A stretch of 64,000 nucleotides of DNA from RCC90-49c sp051016155 (GCA_051016155.1 CP136537.1:806001-870000), one strand, 5' to 3'; counted from the first letter of the stretch, positions 34,780-44,577 are shown. The notes: generated by a model not told the origin, from the letters alone. Numbers and translations: made by a program.

Positions 34780-35133
34780 ATGTCACCTTCTCAACGCCTA
34801 GGTCAAGTGGCAGAAGATGTAGCTGTACGCCATCTGCAGCAACAAGAGTTTATCATCCTAGTACGTAACTATCGGTACAAACGTGCAGAGATTGATATCA
34901 TTGCGCAAAAGGATAAGCTCTTGCTCTTTGTCGAGGTAAAGGCCAGGAGTAGTGACCAATTTGGCCATCCAGAGACGTTTATGACACCCCAGCAGCAGGC
35001 ACTGGTGCATGCAGCAGCCGAACATTACATAGTGGAGCAGGACTGGAACCATGCTATTCGGTTTGATATCATTGCTGTACGCAAAAGCAACGGCCAGCTG
35101 CAGCTGGCCCATTTTGAAGATGCTTTTTACTAA
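34780..35133 (+). CDS. yraN: YraN family (UPF0102) endonuclease-like protein
   Basis: 117 aa, full length for the family. It opens with GQVAEDVAVRHLQQQEFIIL ('G...GE..A..yL...Gy.il') and carries NYRYKRAEIDIIAQKDKLLLFVEVKAR. This is the PD-(D/E)XK core of the Holliday-junction-resolvase-like fold (E-x-D, then E-x-K), followed by FGHPETFMTPQQQALV. Its biochemical role is not established; association with DNA repair or recombination is inferred from the fold. It lies 105 bp after infB on the same strand. Confidence 0.95.
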   Translation: MSPSQRLGQVAEDVAVRHLQQQEFIILVRNYRYKRAEIDIIAQKDKLLLFVEVKARSSDQFGHPETFMTPQQQALVHAAAEHYIVEQDWNHAIRFDIIAVRKSNGQLQLAHFEDAFY

Positions 35134-35230
35134 CACACCTTACAAGTCCCCTCTTAATACGCCCCTTTTTGTCATGTTAGGCGCAGCGAAACTTCCCTGA
35201 GAAGCCCGCTATGCAGCGTTCCTTTGCTAA

Positions 35231-35800
35231 CGCTTAGACGGCATCCAGCTGATTGTCAAAGCCACAGTCACTGTGCGGGCCAACATCCAGCAGCTGGTCG
35301 GCGGAGCAGGCGAAGACACTATCCTGGCTCGGGTAGGCGAAGGCACTGTCACCTCTATTGGCTCTGCACTCACCCACAAAGAAGTTCTCGCCAACCCTGA
35401 CCAAATCTCCAAGCTCGTGTTGGATCGAGGCCTAGACGCAAGGACCGCCTTTGAAATCCTCTCTATTGACATTGCTGATGTGGATGTAGGCGATAACATT
35501 GGTGCCAAGCTCCAGATAGACCAAGCCAATGCAGACCTGCGCGTGGCGGAAGCTAAGGCAGAAGAACGCAGGGCCATGGCCGTGGCCGTAGAGCAAGAGA
35601 TGAAAGCCAAGTCGCAAGAAGCCAGAGCACAGGTTATTTTGGCTGAGGCTGAAGTGCCCAAAGCCATGGCAGATGCTTTTCAGAACGGTAATTTAGGCGT
35701 TATGGATTACTACCGCATGCAAAACATCAAGCCAGACACAAGCATGTGCACTGCCATCTCAGAAGAAGGCACCAAGCAGCCAGATCGAGAAGAGGAGTAA
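35231..35800 (+). pseudogene. floA: floA (flotillin-like) remnant lacking the N-terminal half
   Basis: About 190 codons match the C-terminal part of FloA (UPF0365), starting at DGIQLIVKATVTVRANI and containing LVGGAGEDTILARVGEG, AFEILSIDIADVDVGDNIGA, KAEERRAMAVAVEQEMKAK and LGVMDYYRMQNI. The membrane hairpin and the beginning of the SPFH domain are missing: a stop codon (35228-35230) closes the frame just upstream and no upstream part is found. Without its membrane anchor, normal membrane-domain scaffolding is impossible, so I call it a decayed gene, although a shorter protein from GTG 35270 could still be made. Confidence 0.85.
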
Positions 35801-36048
35801 AGAGGGCGCTATGAATGACAGGGGAAAGTGTACTCACTCTAAGCGGGGAAGACTGTTGCAAGATAGCCCCTACCGCGCTTCTAGACTCTTAAAATAGACT
35901 GCCTTCGGAACTAGAAAGGCGTTTTAAATTACTTATAAACAAACAATTTCTCACCCAATCACGCAATGAGTTTGACCTTCACCCAAAAATTTGGTCCAAA
36001 AGAAGTGAGAGTTTTGTAAATCGAAGTCAACCTCAAAACAGGATCAAT

Positions 36049-36309
36049 TATGAAAGACAGATTTAATGAAGCACAAATCATCAACATTATCAAAGAGCAG
36101 GAAAGAGGTATCAAAGTCCTTGAGATTTGTCGTAAGCACGCCATCGCTGAGTCTACCTTTGATCGATGGAAGGCTACGGAGGCATGAATGCCTCTGAGGC
36201 GCAACGATTAAGGAACCTTGAGCAAGAGAACAGAAAACTTAAGCGCCTTGTCGCTGATTGAGCCCTCGACAAGGTCATGCTACAAGATGTACTGTCAAAA
36301 AATGTTTAA
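36049..36309 (+). pseudogene. IS3/IS407-type OrfA, frameshifted and with in-frame stop
   Basis: MKDRFNEAQIINIIKEQERG begins a typical IS407 OrfA (helix-turn-helix, EICRKHAIAESTFDRW) but runs into TGA after WKATEA. The expected continuation YGGMNASEAQRLRNLEQENR is found in another frame and is broken by a further TGA in the middle of LVAD*ALDKV. Both defects are shared with copy B (56250-56600), so they existed before the element last moved. Confidence 0.8.
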
Positions 36310-36329
36310 GCCCATCCTCACAGCGCACC

Positions 36330-37178
36330 ATGAGCCAAGAACTAACAAAGAACTACGAACTCTCCGAGCGGCGAGCTTGCCAGCTCCTCGAGTTGCATCG
36401 TAGTACATGCCGCTATCAGGCAGTCAATAGGGAGGAAGACCAAGTTTTGGCTCAACGCCTCAAGGAATTAGCTATGAAGCATCCCCGCTTCGGGTATTTA
36501 CGGCTTCACGAGCTATTGAAACGAGCAGGATGGGCAGTGAATCGAAAGCGAGTATATCGACTCTATAAGGAGTTAAGCCTGAAGGTAAAGGTAAAGCGAG
36601 GAGTAAAGCGATCATTAAGTGAGCGAGGTAAGCTAGCAGAAGCGAGTCATCGTCATGAGCAATGGTCCTTAGACTTTGTGCATGATCGATTGTTAGATGG
36701 TCGTCAGGTACGAGTACTGGGCGTACTGGACCATTACAGCCGAGAGTGTTTGCTACTGACGGCCGACACGTCACTATCAGGGGAACGAGTAGCACGGGAA
36801 TTAGAAGGTTTGGTAAGCAAGTATGGGAAGCCCTCTCAGCTAGTGAGCGACAACGGAAGTGAGTTAACGAGTAAAGCGGTGAGGTCATGGAGTAGTAGTC
36901 ATGGAATAGGTTGGCACTACATAAGTCCAGGGAAGCCGCAGGAGAATGGATATATGGAAAGTATGAAGGGAAAATTACGTGATGAATGCTTGAATATGCA
37001 TGTATTTACGAGTCTAGGGAATATACGAAGCGAGCTAAGCCAATGGCGTCGCTACTATAATGAGGAGCGTCCGCATTCAAGTTTAGGGTATGCCTCGCCC
37101 TTGGAGTGGCTAACAAGCCAAGGGGAAGGAAAAGTTGTAGAGAGGGGTTTTATACAAGTTCAAGAGGCGAGCCCTTGA
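36330..37178 (+). CDS. IS3-family OrfB transposase (IS407 group-like)
   Basis: 282 aa from MSQELTKNYELSERRACQLL, the usual OrfB opening; a longer in-frame start at 36258 reads through OrfA tail codons. HTH_21 region: LKELAMKHPRFGYLRLHELL. The rve integrase core has the first Asp in EQWSLDFVHDRL, the second in LVSDNGSELTSKAV, and the Glu in QENGYMESMKGKLRDECL. The ending RRYYNEERPHSSLGYASPLEW is the family signature. It would need OrfA activity, which is broken in both copies here. Confidence 0.92.
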   Translation: MSQELTKNYELSERRACQLLELHRSTCRYQAVNREEDQVLAQRLKELAMKHPRFGYLRLHELLKRAGWAVNRKRVYRLYKELSLKVKVKRGVKRSLSERGKLAEASHRHEQWSLDFVHDRLLDGRQVRVLGVLDHYSRECLLLTADTSLSGERVARELEGLVSKYGKPSQLVSDNGSELTSKAVRSWSSSHGIGWHYISPGKPQENGYMESMKGKLRDECLNMHVFTSLGNIRSELSQWRRYYNEERPHSSLGYASPLEWLTSQGEGKVVERGFIQVQEASP

Positions 37179-37249
37179 ACTTGTCAGTAAGGTAGGAAAT
37201 AGTAATTTGCTCTCACTGAAACTGGACCAGTAAATGGGGGAATGCCAGA

Positions 37250-37425
37250 TTTTGACCAGTGGGGTAGCATACAGCTTGCGTACGATAAAGGGGATCAATT
37301 TTTGATCGTACGCATTCATTCCTGCTTGAATGAGCTGCTGCGCAGCAATGGGGTGCAGCGTCGCGCTGGCGGCACGACGCACATGATCATCCGAATCCCT
37401 CAAGGCAGTGACTAGGGCCGCTTAA
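37250..37425 (-). pseudogene. HEAT-repeat protein fragment
   Basis: Minus-strand codons read VTALRDSDDHVRRAASATLHPIAAQQ, the typical HEAT/PBS-lyase repeat pattern ('aL.d.dp.VR.aA..aL'), then LIQAGMNAYDQKLIPFIVRK. There is no start, no stop at the expected places, and the copy-A IS adjoins. A short hairpin GCGTACGAT/ATCGTACGC lies inside. It is the remainder of a larger gene lost here. Confidence 0.5.
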
Positions 37426-37515
37426 CACTATGGTCCTAGCTAGTGTCGTCAAGAATAGCCCCGAGGAAACCCACTGGCACGGAAGTTACTTGCGTGCCCA
37501 TCAATGCCTAGTGCT

Positions 37516-39114
37516 TTACGCTGACTCAGGGGCCAACACACGCACCACCACCCCGTGCTCATCGAGGAGCTCCCCGCACCAGTCCTCCAAGTTACGCGTC
37601 TTAGAAGACAAATTGAGCCCTACAATAGCGACTTCTTTGCCTTGGTGCAGGTGCGGCACATGGTACTGCTTCTCACGAATCTGCCCCAGGGCTACCTCGG
37701 GGCTGCTATCCAGCTTCAGCTCCATCACATAGGTCGTCCTAGGTAGCTCTACTAAAAGGTCCACGCGCCCCAGACTGCTTGGGCGCTCGGCAGACACCTC
37801 CAAGCCCATTCCACTCATCAGGCTCAGCACCATCCCATGATACGTCCGTTCCCCCGCTTCAGTGAAAAGTTGATAGGGAAAGCTGGCTAGCGCCACCTTG
37901 AGCTGCGCGCAAAATAGGGACAGGTCGCCCTCTTTCAAAGCCTCCTTACTCTTGGTAGAAAAGGCCGTATCAAGCTTTGCAAAATGCTTGATCAGCGAGT
38001 CTGAAAAAGCTTCGCGTACTTCCTGATTAGGAAAGCCCAGTTGATAGTGCTTGCTTGCCGCATTGTAGCCCTCGATCGTCAGATACCCTGTCTGAAACAT
38101 CAACGCTTTCAAATCAATGTCTTCGAGGCTACTTATGTCCATCAACTGGCTTTCTCGAACGCTTGTGCCAGCCAGAGGCACCATAGATTCGGGATGCTTT
38201 TTGAGTTGCTCAATCAGAAACGAAGGCGTGCCACTAGCATACCAATAGCCCCGAGCTTTCTTCTTGCTCAGAAATTGTAGGGTAGAAAAAGGATTATAGA
38301 CATACCTTTCTGCCTCTGAGAAGCGGTAACCGTTGTACCAGGCTTTGATCTCTGTGAGTACCTCTTCTTCGCTCGTCTGCTCCCCTTGCTCATTGCGCTT
38401 CGCTGTAATGAGCTCGATGTGCTCGTCAAAGTACTGCACCACCTCTTCTTCCGTATAGCCCATCATCGTAGCGTACTGAGAGTCCATAGTGACGTCATTG
38501 AGATGATTAGGCCCAGAAAAGAGCGAGACCTGCGAGAACTTGCTGATGCCCGTGACAAAGGTGAAGCGAATGTGCTCTTCCTGGCTTTTGAGCACTTTGT
38601 AAAAACTGCGAAGCACTTCTCTGTTCTCTTCGGCTACCTCGGGCTTTTTGAGGTGATCAATCAGGGGAGCATCGTACTCGTCTATGAAGATGGCCACCTG
38701 CCCTTGCTTGGAAAGCGTTGTAATTAATCGTCTAAGTTTGGCTTGAGATGAGCTTCCTTCACTACTCACTCCATGGAGCTCAGCGAGTTCCTCTAGTGTT
38801 TCCTTCAGGTCATTTTCGAGCGCTGTACAGGTCTTATTGGCGATCTCTGAAAAGTCAAGGTGTAGCACAGGATGTGGCTGCCAATCATAATCACTCTCAT
38901 AAATAGCACAGCCTTTGAAAAGCTCCTTATTGCCTCTAAAAATCTCCTTGAGTGTGCTTAGAAACAGGGACTTGCCAAAGCGTCTAGGGCGAGAAAGGAA
39001 GTAGTGCTTGCCACTTTCTATCATCTGCAAGGCAAACTGTGTCTTATCGACATACACGTATCCCTCTGTGAGGATATCCCCAATACTCTGAATACCGATA
39101 GGAAGTTTTTTCAT
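37516..39114 (-). CDS. AAA-ATPase-like/PD-(D/E)XK nuclease family protein, intact
   Basis: 532 aa from MKKLPIGIQSIGDILTEGYV; I chose this Met because all paralogues here start the same way, although 12 more in-frame codons lie upstream. The ATPase domain has FLSRPRRFGKSLFLSTLKEI (P-loop variant RRFGKS), VAIFIDEYDAPLID (Walker B) and FTFVTGISKFSQVSLFSG. The linker has KAWYNGYRFSEAERYVYNPF. The C-terminal nuclease core reads SLGRVDLLVE followed by TYVMELKLD, i.e. D...ExK. Family: PF09820 plus PF08011-type proteins, which multiply in Bacteroidota and symbionts; their function is unknown. An IS5-type element begins 115 bp upstream of its start. Confidence 0.92.
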   Translation of the reverse strand: MKKLPIGIQSIGDILTEGYVYVDKTQFALQMIESGKHYFLSRPRRFGKSLFLSTLKEIFRGNKELFKGCAIYESDYDWQPHPVLHLDFSEIANKTCTALENDLKETLEELAELHGVSSEGSSSQAKLRRLITTLSKQGQVAIFIDEYDAPLIDHLKKPEVAEENREVLRSFYKVLKSQEEHIRFTFVTGISKFSQVSLFSGPNHLNDVTMDSQYATMMGYTEEEVVQYFDEHIELITAKRNEQGEQTSEEEVLTEIKAWYNGYRFSEAERYVYNPFSTLQFLSKKKARGYWYASGTPSFLIEQLKKHPESMVPLAGTSVRESQLMDISSLEDIDLKALMFQTGYLTIEGYNAASKHYQLGFPNQEVREAFSDSLIKHFAKLDTAFSTKSKEALKEGDLSLFCAQLKVALASFPYQLFTEAGERTYHGMVLSLMSGMGLEVSAERPSSLGRVDLLVELPRTTYVMELKLDSSPEVALGQIREKQYHVPHLHQGKEVAIVGLNLSSKTRNLEDWCGELLDEHGVVVRVLAPESA

Positions 39115-39388
39115 GGCCATGACCTTTGAAAGCAAATGTAGTGCGCACAAGCTAAAATCTATATAGTGCTGGACTTTGGTTTTCAGGACTGCGAGATAGG
39201 CACTGGCTCAGCTAGTAGCTCTAAGCTAGGCAGTGTCGACATAAGATATTATCTTAAGGCAAAAAATGCTGAAACAACCTGCCTATCAACGACACGATAT
39301 CTCCGATGAAGTATGGAACAAACTTGCCCCTCATTTGCCTGGAAGAGCTGGCGCTTGGGGAGGGGTAGCTAAAGACAATAGAAAATTT

Positions 39389-40671
39389 GAGGGCGCTGCA
39401 AAAGACTGTAAAAGTTTAGGTTAAAAGAGGACCTTACAGTATTTTAGAGAAGCTCAGCCAAACTTTCTTTCACCTCAAACTTAGCGCCTATGCCTAGAAT
39501 CGATAACTCACAACGCTCTTTTGCCGATCAATGCCTTGAGCAGAAAATCAATCCCCTCTCCACTATTGCACGCATTGACCAAATCATCGACTGGCAACCC
39601 ATTCAACAACTCCTCGATCAAGCTTATCCTAAAGGGCTCGAGGATAGAGGTAGAAAGGCCTACAACCCCCTGATTCTCTTTAAAATGAGCTTGCTACAAA
39701 TCTGGTATGGGCTTAGTGATACCCTCGTAGAAGAACAAACCCGAGATAGGCTCTCTTTTATGGCCTTTTGTGGAGTCAAGGCCCTTGATCCTGTCCCCGA
39801 CAGTACTCTCTTGTGCCGATTTAGAAAAAAGCTTACTCAGACCCAAGCTTATGACCGCCTTCTTGAAGCGATCAACAGGCAGCTTGAGCAACACGAGCTG
39901 CTGGTTTGTAAAGGAACCATAGTAGACGCTTCTATTACGCCAACAGCGCGCCGCCCCAAAGGAAAAAAGGTGTATGCTTTTTCAGAAGGGGAGTATAGAC
40001 CTCCCTTGGAAGAAGTCAAGCAAAAAGGAGTAGATCAAGAGGCGAGTTGGGTGAAGCGGGGTAATGAGTTGTATTATGGCTATAAGCGTCACTATCTAGT
40101 AGAAGCAGAGACTGGATTAGTGTTATCAGTTCATACGAGTAAGGCAAGTGAGCACGAAAGCCAACATCTGTCTCGGTTATTAGAGCAGGTGGAGCTACCC
40201 AAGGGGAGTGAAGTATTGGGCGATAAGGGCTACAGTAGTGCATCGAACGAATCGTTATTGGAAAGTAAGGGACTCAAGAGCCGTCTTCAACGCAAACGAG
40301 CAAGAGGGAAGGCAAGAAACAGTTGGTTAAGTCTGTACAATCGGCTAATAGGGGAGCGTCGCTACAAAGTGGAGCGGGTGTTTGGCAGTATAAAGAGTTG
40401 GTTCAAGGCGGGCAGCGCGCGTTATGTAGGGAAGGCAAAAACGCATAGTCAGCATGTGTTAGAAGCACTATGTTACAATCTATACCGCGCTCCAGGGCTA
40501 GCGTTAAGAGTCTCTGTAGGATAGCTACGCGTTTTTCTCTAGCTTATTGAACATTAAGAGTACCAAAAAGGACAAAAAGGCATGAAAGAGTGCTGCCCAA
40601 CAAGTGGCTAGACTACAAATGAGGCTATAGGGTCTATTGCCCAAATCTAGCTACAGTTTTGCAGTGCCCTC
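39389..40671 (+). mobile_element. IS5-family element with GAGGGCGCTGCAAAA ends, intact
   Basis: 1283 bp between GAGGGCGCTGCAAAA and TTTTGCAGTGCCCTC. It lies inside the older IS of copy 2: the target GAAAATTTATTAACG is split, with AATTT (or ATT, if the ends include one more base) present on both sides. This is the likely source of the transposase acting on the 99-bp elements at 872 and 27171. Confidence 0.9.
39490..40524 (+). CDS. IS5-family DDE transposase
   Basis: 344 aa in a single frame. N-terminal DUF772 region: YPKGLEDRGRKAYNPLILFKM, LLQIWYGLSDTLVEEQ, DPVPDSTLLCRFRKKL. The catalytic residues sit in GTIVDASITPTARRPKG (Asp), VLGDKGYSSASNESLL (Asp) and RYKVERVFGSIKSWF (Glu, with the Y-R-K/ER-x3-E signature). 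It appears fully intact and, given its clean reading frame and readable target duplication, recently inserted. Confidence 0.95.
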   Translation: MPRIDNSQRSFADQCLEQKINPLSTIARIDQIIDWQPIQQLLDQAYPKGLEDRGRKAYNPLILFKMSLLQIWYGLSDTLVEEQTRDRLSFMAFCGVKALDPVPDSTLLCRFRKKLTQTQAYDRLLEAINRQLEQHELLVCKGTIVDASITPTARRPKGKKVYAFSEGEYRPPLEEVKQKGVDQEASWVKRGNELYYGYKRHYLVEAETGLVLSVHTSKASEHESQHLSRLLEQVELPKGSEVLGDKGYSSASNESLLESKGLKSRLQRKRARGKARNSWLSLYNRLIGERRYKVERVFGSIKSWFKAGSARYVGKAKTHSQHVLEALCYNLYRAPGLALRVSVG

Positions 40672-41333
40672 AATTTATTAACGCCGTGTTCTGGATATTA
40701 CGAACGGGAGCCCCATGGCGAGACTTGCCTCCTCATTACGGCGAGTGGAATAATACGAACCGACGCTTTTGTCGATGGCGCGATAATCGAACATGGGAGA
40801 AGCTTTTGGAATTACTGTCAGATGAACCAGACTACACGTGGCTGATGATCGATGCGAGTCATATAAAAGTGCATCCCCATGGGACGGGGGCAGTGGGCGG
40901 AAATGAGGCGATGAATCGCACAAAAGGGGGCTCAATACAAAACTACATTTGGCCGTGGATGCGGCTGGTATACCGCTCAGAGCCATTATTACAGCAGGTA
41001 CCGAAGCAGATTGTAAGCAAGGTGTTGAGCTGCTCAAAGACTTGCCTGCAGAGGGAGTGATAGCAGATAGGGGCTATGACACAGAGCAAGTAGTCAGAGA
41101 GGTGAAATCAAAGAATAGGCAATGTGTGATACCGAGTAGGAAGCATAGAAAAGTAATGCGTAGTTACAACCGAGAAGTGTATCAGCTACGTCATGTGATA
41201 GAGAACACGTTTTTGTATCTGAAGCGTTGGCGCGGGATATGTACGCGCTATGCAAAGAGAAGGAGCTCATTTCTGGCCGCTATTCAAATCAGATGTCTAG
41301 CTTTATGGCTAGGACTCTCCTGACGACACTGTC

Positions 41334-41652
41334 TAGTATCGTCTCTGAAACCGTCCAAGAGAGAGGCTGACAGGCTCTCTTGTTGCCCTAAGTGCAGTAG
41401 AGTATCTATGCTTTGAGAGCCTGGTCTATACTTGTGCTAGAACGAGATCACTGGTCTTAGCAATGGCTGCTATTTTTAGCTACTTCTATTTGTCACGATC
41501 AAACACACCCTCTATCATGAGAAAAAGAGTCCATAGCAATTAACCTCCATCTTAAGGTCAACATTGTTCTTGCTAGTGAATCCAAAAGCGCTCCTCCACC
41601 TTCACCCCATCAGCAGCTCAATAACCGACAAATTGCTCTAATGGCCTATTCC
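41334..41652. other. 319-bp gap between two IS elements, nothing recognised
   Basis: No frame with family resemblance and no strong repeat. A short inverted pair GAGAGGCTGACAGGCTCTC at about 41363 could form a small hairpin. Confidence 0.5.
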
Positions 41653-41734
41653 TGTCTCGTCCTAAAATAGATTGACAGAAATTGTAAACTAGGATATAGA
41701 CAAAAACAAGAAAACAAGCATAAGAACAGGAGGA

Positions 41735-41959
41735 TCACTAAGCTGGCCAGAGAGGAAGGCCTTGATTGAAGAATTTCTACAGGGTAATCAGAGCAAAACA
41801 GCCCTATGGAAGAAGTACACAGGCCAGCATGAAGAGCATGGGCAAATGCTCAACTGGATGAGAAAGCTTGGCTATGCACCCGCTAAAGAGCACAAGGCAA
41901 AGAAAACGCCTCCAAGTAGCCTTGAACTACGCCTAGCCTTACAGCAGCACGGGGACAAG
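41735..41959 (+). pseudogene. IS150-type OrfA, first part (interrupted)
   Basis: The frame reads SLSWPERKALIEEFLQGNQS, ALWKKYTGQHEEHGQMLNWM and SSLELRLALQQHGDK, then the inner IS begins. It continues after the insert at 43339 as PLESLSAGELREQLKKAQLK and ends IPIRKKSDTK at 43482. A leucine-rich helix (ELREQLKKAQLKIEGYELM) is the expected OrfA zipper. The start is unclear: AGGAGG at 41729 is a good ribosome site but no ATG follows; TTG 41762 is possible. Confidence 0.75.
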
Positions 41960-42035
41960 TGTAATGCACCCCAAAATTAGGACCAGAGGTTAAAGGAGCG
42001 TTTGATCTTAAACTTGCACTCAAACAGATCAAACT

Positions 42036-42329
42036 ATGAGTCATAAAATCAGAAAAAGACCGCATTCTGCTGCCTTTAAATTCAAGGTAGCTCTTGAGAC
42101 TATCAAAGCTCAAAGGACCGCTGCTGAGCTTTGCCACGAGTTTGGTATCGTCTCCAGTCAACTTTATGAGTGGAGAAAAAAACTCATCGATAAGGGAAAA
42201 ATACTCTTTGAGAACCCTGATCAGCAACAGCTACCTTATGAGCAACACATTGAAAAACTTATGGCCACCATTGGGCGATTAAAAGTCGAAAACGATTTTT
42301 TGTCCAAATCGCTAGGCAGCAATCTTTGA
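42036..42329 (+). CDS. IS3-family OrfA
   Basis: 97 aa. The helix-turn-helix region reads RPHSAAFKFKVALETIKAQR, ELCHEFGIVSSQLYEWRKKL, followed by a leucine-zipper-like helix (QHIEKLMATIGRLKVENDFL). It overlaps OrfB by 4 bp (ATGA), so OrfB is made by coupling or by frameshifting at the end of OrfA. Confidence 0.92.
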   Translation: MSHKIRKRPHSAAFKFKVALETIKAQRTAAELCHEFGIVSSQLYEWRKKLIDKGKILFENPDQQQLPYEQHIEKLMATIGRLKVENDFLSKSLGSNL

Positions 42330-43240
42330 AACACAGAAGACAAGCCCTTGCACAGCCTACGCCACAGTTAAGTCTAAGACGGAAAGCTGCCTTGTTGGAC
42401 GTGCATCGATCAGGGGTGTATTATCGATCTAAGCCAGCGCAAGATGATCAAGTAGAAGTGATGAATCAGCTCAGAGACCTCTATCAACAATACCCTTTTA
42501 TGGGCTATCGAAGGCTTCATTTACTGCTTCGGCAACGAGGCTATCAAGTGAATGGTAAACGTGTACTCAGCCTGATGCGTTTGATGGGCCTAGCGGCTTT
42601 GTATCCTAAGAAGAATCTATCGAAAAGGGACCATAAGGCAAGTGTCTCTTCTTATTTACTCAAAGAACGTCCCGCAGTGAAGGTGAATGATGTTTGGCAG
42701 ATAGATATCACGTATCTACGAATGGAGCAAGGCTTTCTATATCTGACAGCGCTCATTGACATGGTGAGTCGTCGTATAATGGGATGGGACTTATCCCCCT
42801 TCCTGGAAACAGAAAGCTGTTTGTCAGCCTTGCGTGCCTCTTTGTCCAGTGGTTACCAACCGCTGATCATTAACACAGATAGGGGGAGTCAGTTCACCAG
42901 TGCAGCCTGGCGCAAGGCCCTTGAAGAGGCGGGGATTGTATTGAGCCACAATGGGGCGGGCCGTTGTTGTGACAACGTATTGATAGAGCGTTTCTGGCGC
43001 AGTGTGAAGTACGAAGAGGTATATTTGAAGAGTTATGCAAGTGTGCAGGAAGCGCGAGCGAGTCTGAGTGGGTACATAAGTTGGTATAACAGTACTCGTG
43101 CTCACCAAAGCTTGGGTTACAAGAGTCCAGATAGCGTATTCTATCAAGGAGTTTCTATGCTTGCTTGGCAAGAGGGGCTAGGGGTTATCAAGCAAAGGGG
43201 AGAGAGGGGAGAGAATAGAAGTGATCAGGAAACAGAATAA
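42326..43240 (+). CDS. IS3-family OrfB transposase
   Basis: 304 aa. HTH_21 region: QLRDLYQQYPFMGYRRLHLL. The rve core has the first Asp in VNDVWQIDITYLRM, the second in IINTDRGSQFTSAAW and the Glu in DNVLIERFWRSVKYEEVYLK. The C-terminus ISWYNSTRAHQSLGYKSPDS is the IS3 family ending. Intact; it needs OrfA (42036-42329) for binding the ends. Confidence 0.95.
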   Translation: MKHRRQALAQPTPQLSLRRKAALLDVHRSGVYYRSKPAQDDQVEVMNQLRDLYQQYPFMGYRRLHLLLRQRGYQVNGKRVLSLMRLMGLAALYPKKNLSKRDHKASVSSYLLKERPAVKVNDVWQIDITYLRMEQGFLYLTALIDMVSRRIMGWDLSPFLETESCLSALRASLSSGYQPLIINTDRGSQFTSAAWRKALEEAGIVLSHNGAGRCCDNVLIERFWRSVKYEEVYLKSYASVQEARASLSGYISWYNSTRAHQSLGYKSPDSVFYQGVSMLAWQEGLGVIKQRGERGENRSDQETE

Positions 43241-43464
43241 AAAAAGTAGTATCAAATGTTCAACCAACCAGTGCTAGCCAACGAACAACTCTCCTCACGA
43301 TTTACTACTTTTTGGTCCTAACGATGGGGTGCATTACAAAGCCCTTAGAATCGCTCAGTGCCGGAGAACTACGTGAGCAGCTCAAAAAGGCACAGCTGAA
43401 AATAGAAGGCTATGAACTGATGATTCAAACAGCTGAAGAAGCCTTTAAAATACCGATTAGAAAA

Positions 43465-44396
43465 AAGTCAGACACCAAGTAATAACCACCTTAAAGGAAA
43501 GGGATAAGAAGACATCACTGGGGTCTCTATGCTTATTATTTGGTTTAACCAGGCAGGCTTACTATCAGCACTATTGGTATAATCAGGGCGTTAGTTTTGA
43601 GCAAGCGTTGCTCCTCAAGCGAGTGCAGGAGCTCAGAGCGCGTCATCCTAGAATGGGCACCAGAAAGCTCTATGAGTTATTAGAACCCTTTATCTTATCG
43701 CATCAAATAAAACTAGGGAGAGACGCATTATTTGACTTATTGTCAGCGAACAACCTACTGGTTAGGCGTAAAAAGCGAAGCGTTCGTACAACGCAATCTG
43801 CTCACTGGCTAGTGAAGTATCCCAATCTGATAAGGAATTTGGAAGTAGGCGGCCCGAATCAGCTGTGGGTAAGTGATATAACGTATTGCCCTACAGGGCA
43901 TGGTTACTTATACATAAGTCTAATAACGGATGCATACTCAAGAAAGATAGTAGGCTACCCTGTGTCGACGAGTTTGGCAGCCAAGGAAACGTTGCAGGCC
44001 CTGAAAATGGCCTTGTTAAGTGTTAAGGGGGCGTCTATGTCGCTGATCCATCACTCAGATCGTGGGGTACAGTATTGTAGTAAAGATTACCTAGCGGAGT
44101 TAACAGCCCATGGGATTCGTATCAGCATGAGGGCAAAAGGGTCTCCCTTGGACAATAGTATAGCCGAGCGTGTGAATGGGATATTGAAACAGGAGTATTT
44201 GAGTTCCTATAAAGTATCAAGCCTATCAGAAGGGCAAAAGGTTCTCAAGGAAGCAGTGAGCTATTATAACGAAGAGCGTCCGCATATGAGCCTAGGATAT
44301 ATGTCTCCGTCGGCCTCACATGCAGCAAGCTCAAAACGTGTGCGTCTGTGGAAGAATAAGTATCAGGATCAAGGTAGGCCAGGCGATCCCCCCTAG
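43465..44396 (+). CDS. IS150-type OrfB transposase, reached by -1 frameshift
   Basis: From the slippery run A-AAA-AAG (43461-43467) the -1 frame is open through LGSLCLLFGLTRQAYYQHYW to the stop at 44396; the first Met-like start inside is 43608. HTH_21: LRARHPRMGTRKLYELL. The rve core has LWVSDITYCPTGHGYLYI (Asp), IHHSDRGVQYCSKDYL (Asp) and DNSIAERVNGILKQEYL (Glu); it ends YYNEERPHMSLGYMSP. OrfB is intact, but OrfA is split, so this copy is dead. Confidence 0.88.
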
Positions 44397-44577
44397 CCCA
44401 TGATCCAAGCGATCCATAGCACTAGACAATCAGTGTAAAGCTATGTCAGGACTAAATCAGAATTGTAAATTTCTAACAGGACTAATTTTAAAACTGTCAA
44501 TCTATTTTAGGACGAGACATCCGTGCTAAGCATTTTCCTTAATAGCCCAAAGGGCGCAGCAGATCACGTGCTTGCCC

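Larger units (their letters stand above)
35973..37247 (+). mobile_element. IS3-family (IS407 group-like) element, copy A
   Basis: The left end TGACCTTCACCCAAAAATTT and the right end, in reverse complement TGGCATTCCCCCATTTACTG, form an imperfect inverted repeat about 35 bp long that includes TGGTCCA. OrfA is degenerate and OrfB intact. A second copy lies in opposite orientation at 54601-56683, where it is split by another IS. Confidence 0.85.
39229..41333 (+). mobile_element. IS5/IS427-type element, copy 2, split by another IS
   Basis: The ends GGCAGTGTCG (39229) and CGACACTGTC (to 41333) are those of copy 1, and TA borders both. The element is interrupted at 39389-40671 by a different IS5-family element. 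The transposase reads MLKQPAYQRHDISDEVWNKL before the break, resumes at FINAVFWILRTGAP, and has the same -1 frameshift site AAAAGGGGG before QYKTT...HLAVDAAGIPLRAI. It is not functional as it stands. Confidence 0.92.
41960..43338 (+). mobile_element. IS3-family element with TGTAATGCACCCC ends, intact, nested in the IS150-type copy
   Basis: 1379 bp. TGTAATGCACCCC at the left and GGGGTGCATTACA at the right are perfect 13-bp inverted repeats. AAG flanks both sides; the undisturbed target GGGGACAAGCCC is visible in copy 2 at 46574. Both reading frames are intact, so this is probably a recent insertion. Confidence 0.95.
41653..44519 (+). mobile_element. IS3-family (IS150 group-like) element, copy 1, split by another IS3 element
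   Basis: The ends TGTCTCGTCCTAAAATAGAT and its reverse complement near 44500-44519 are inverted repeats; TCC is present on both outer sides as the target duplication. OrfA is interrupted at 41959/43339 by the element 41960-43338. A second copy lies at 46277-47760 in the same orientation. Without the insert it would be about 1.49 kb. Confidence 0.92.

Noticed and set aside
37274..37310. GCGTACGAT/ATCGTACGC hairpin as a terminator
   Set aside because: It lies inside a HEAT-repeat fragment, has a long loop and no T-run.
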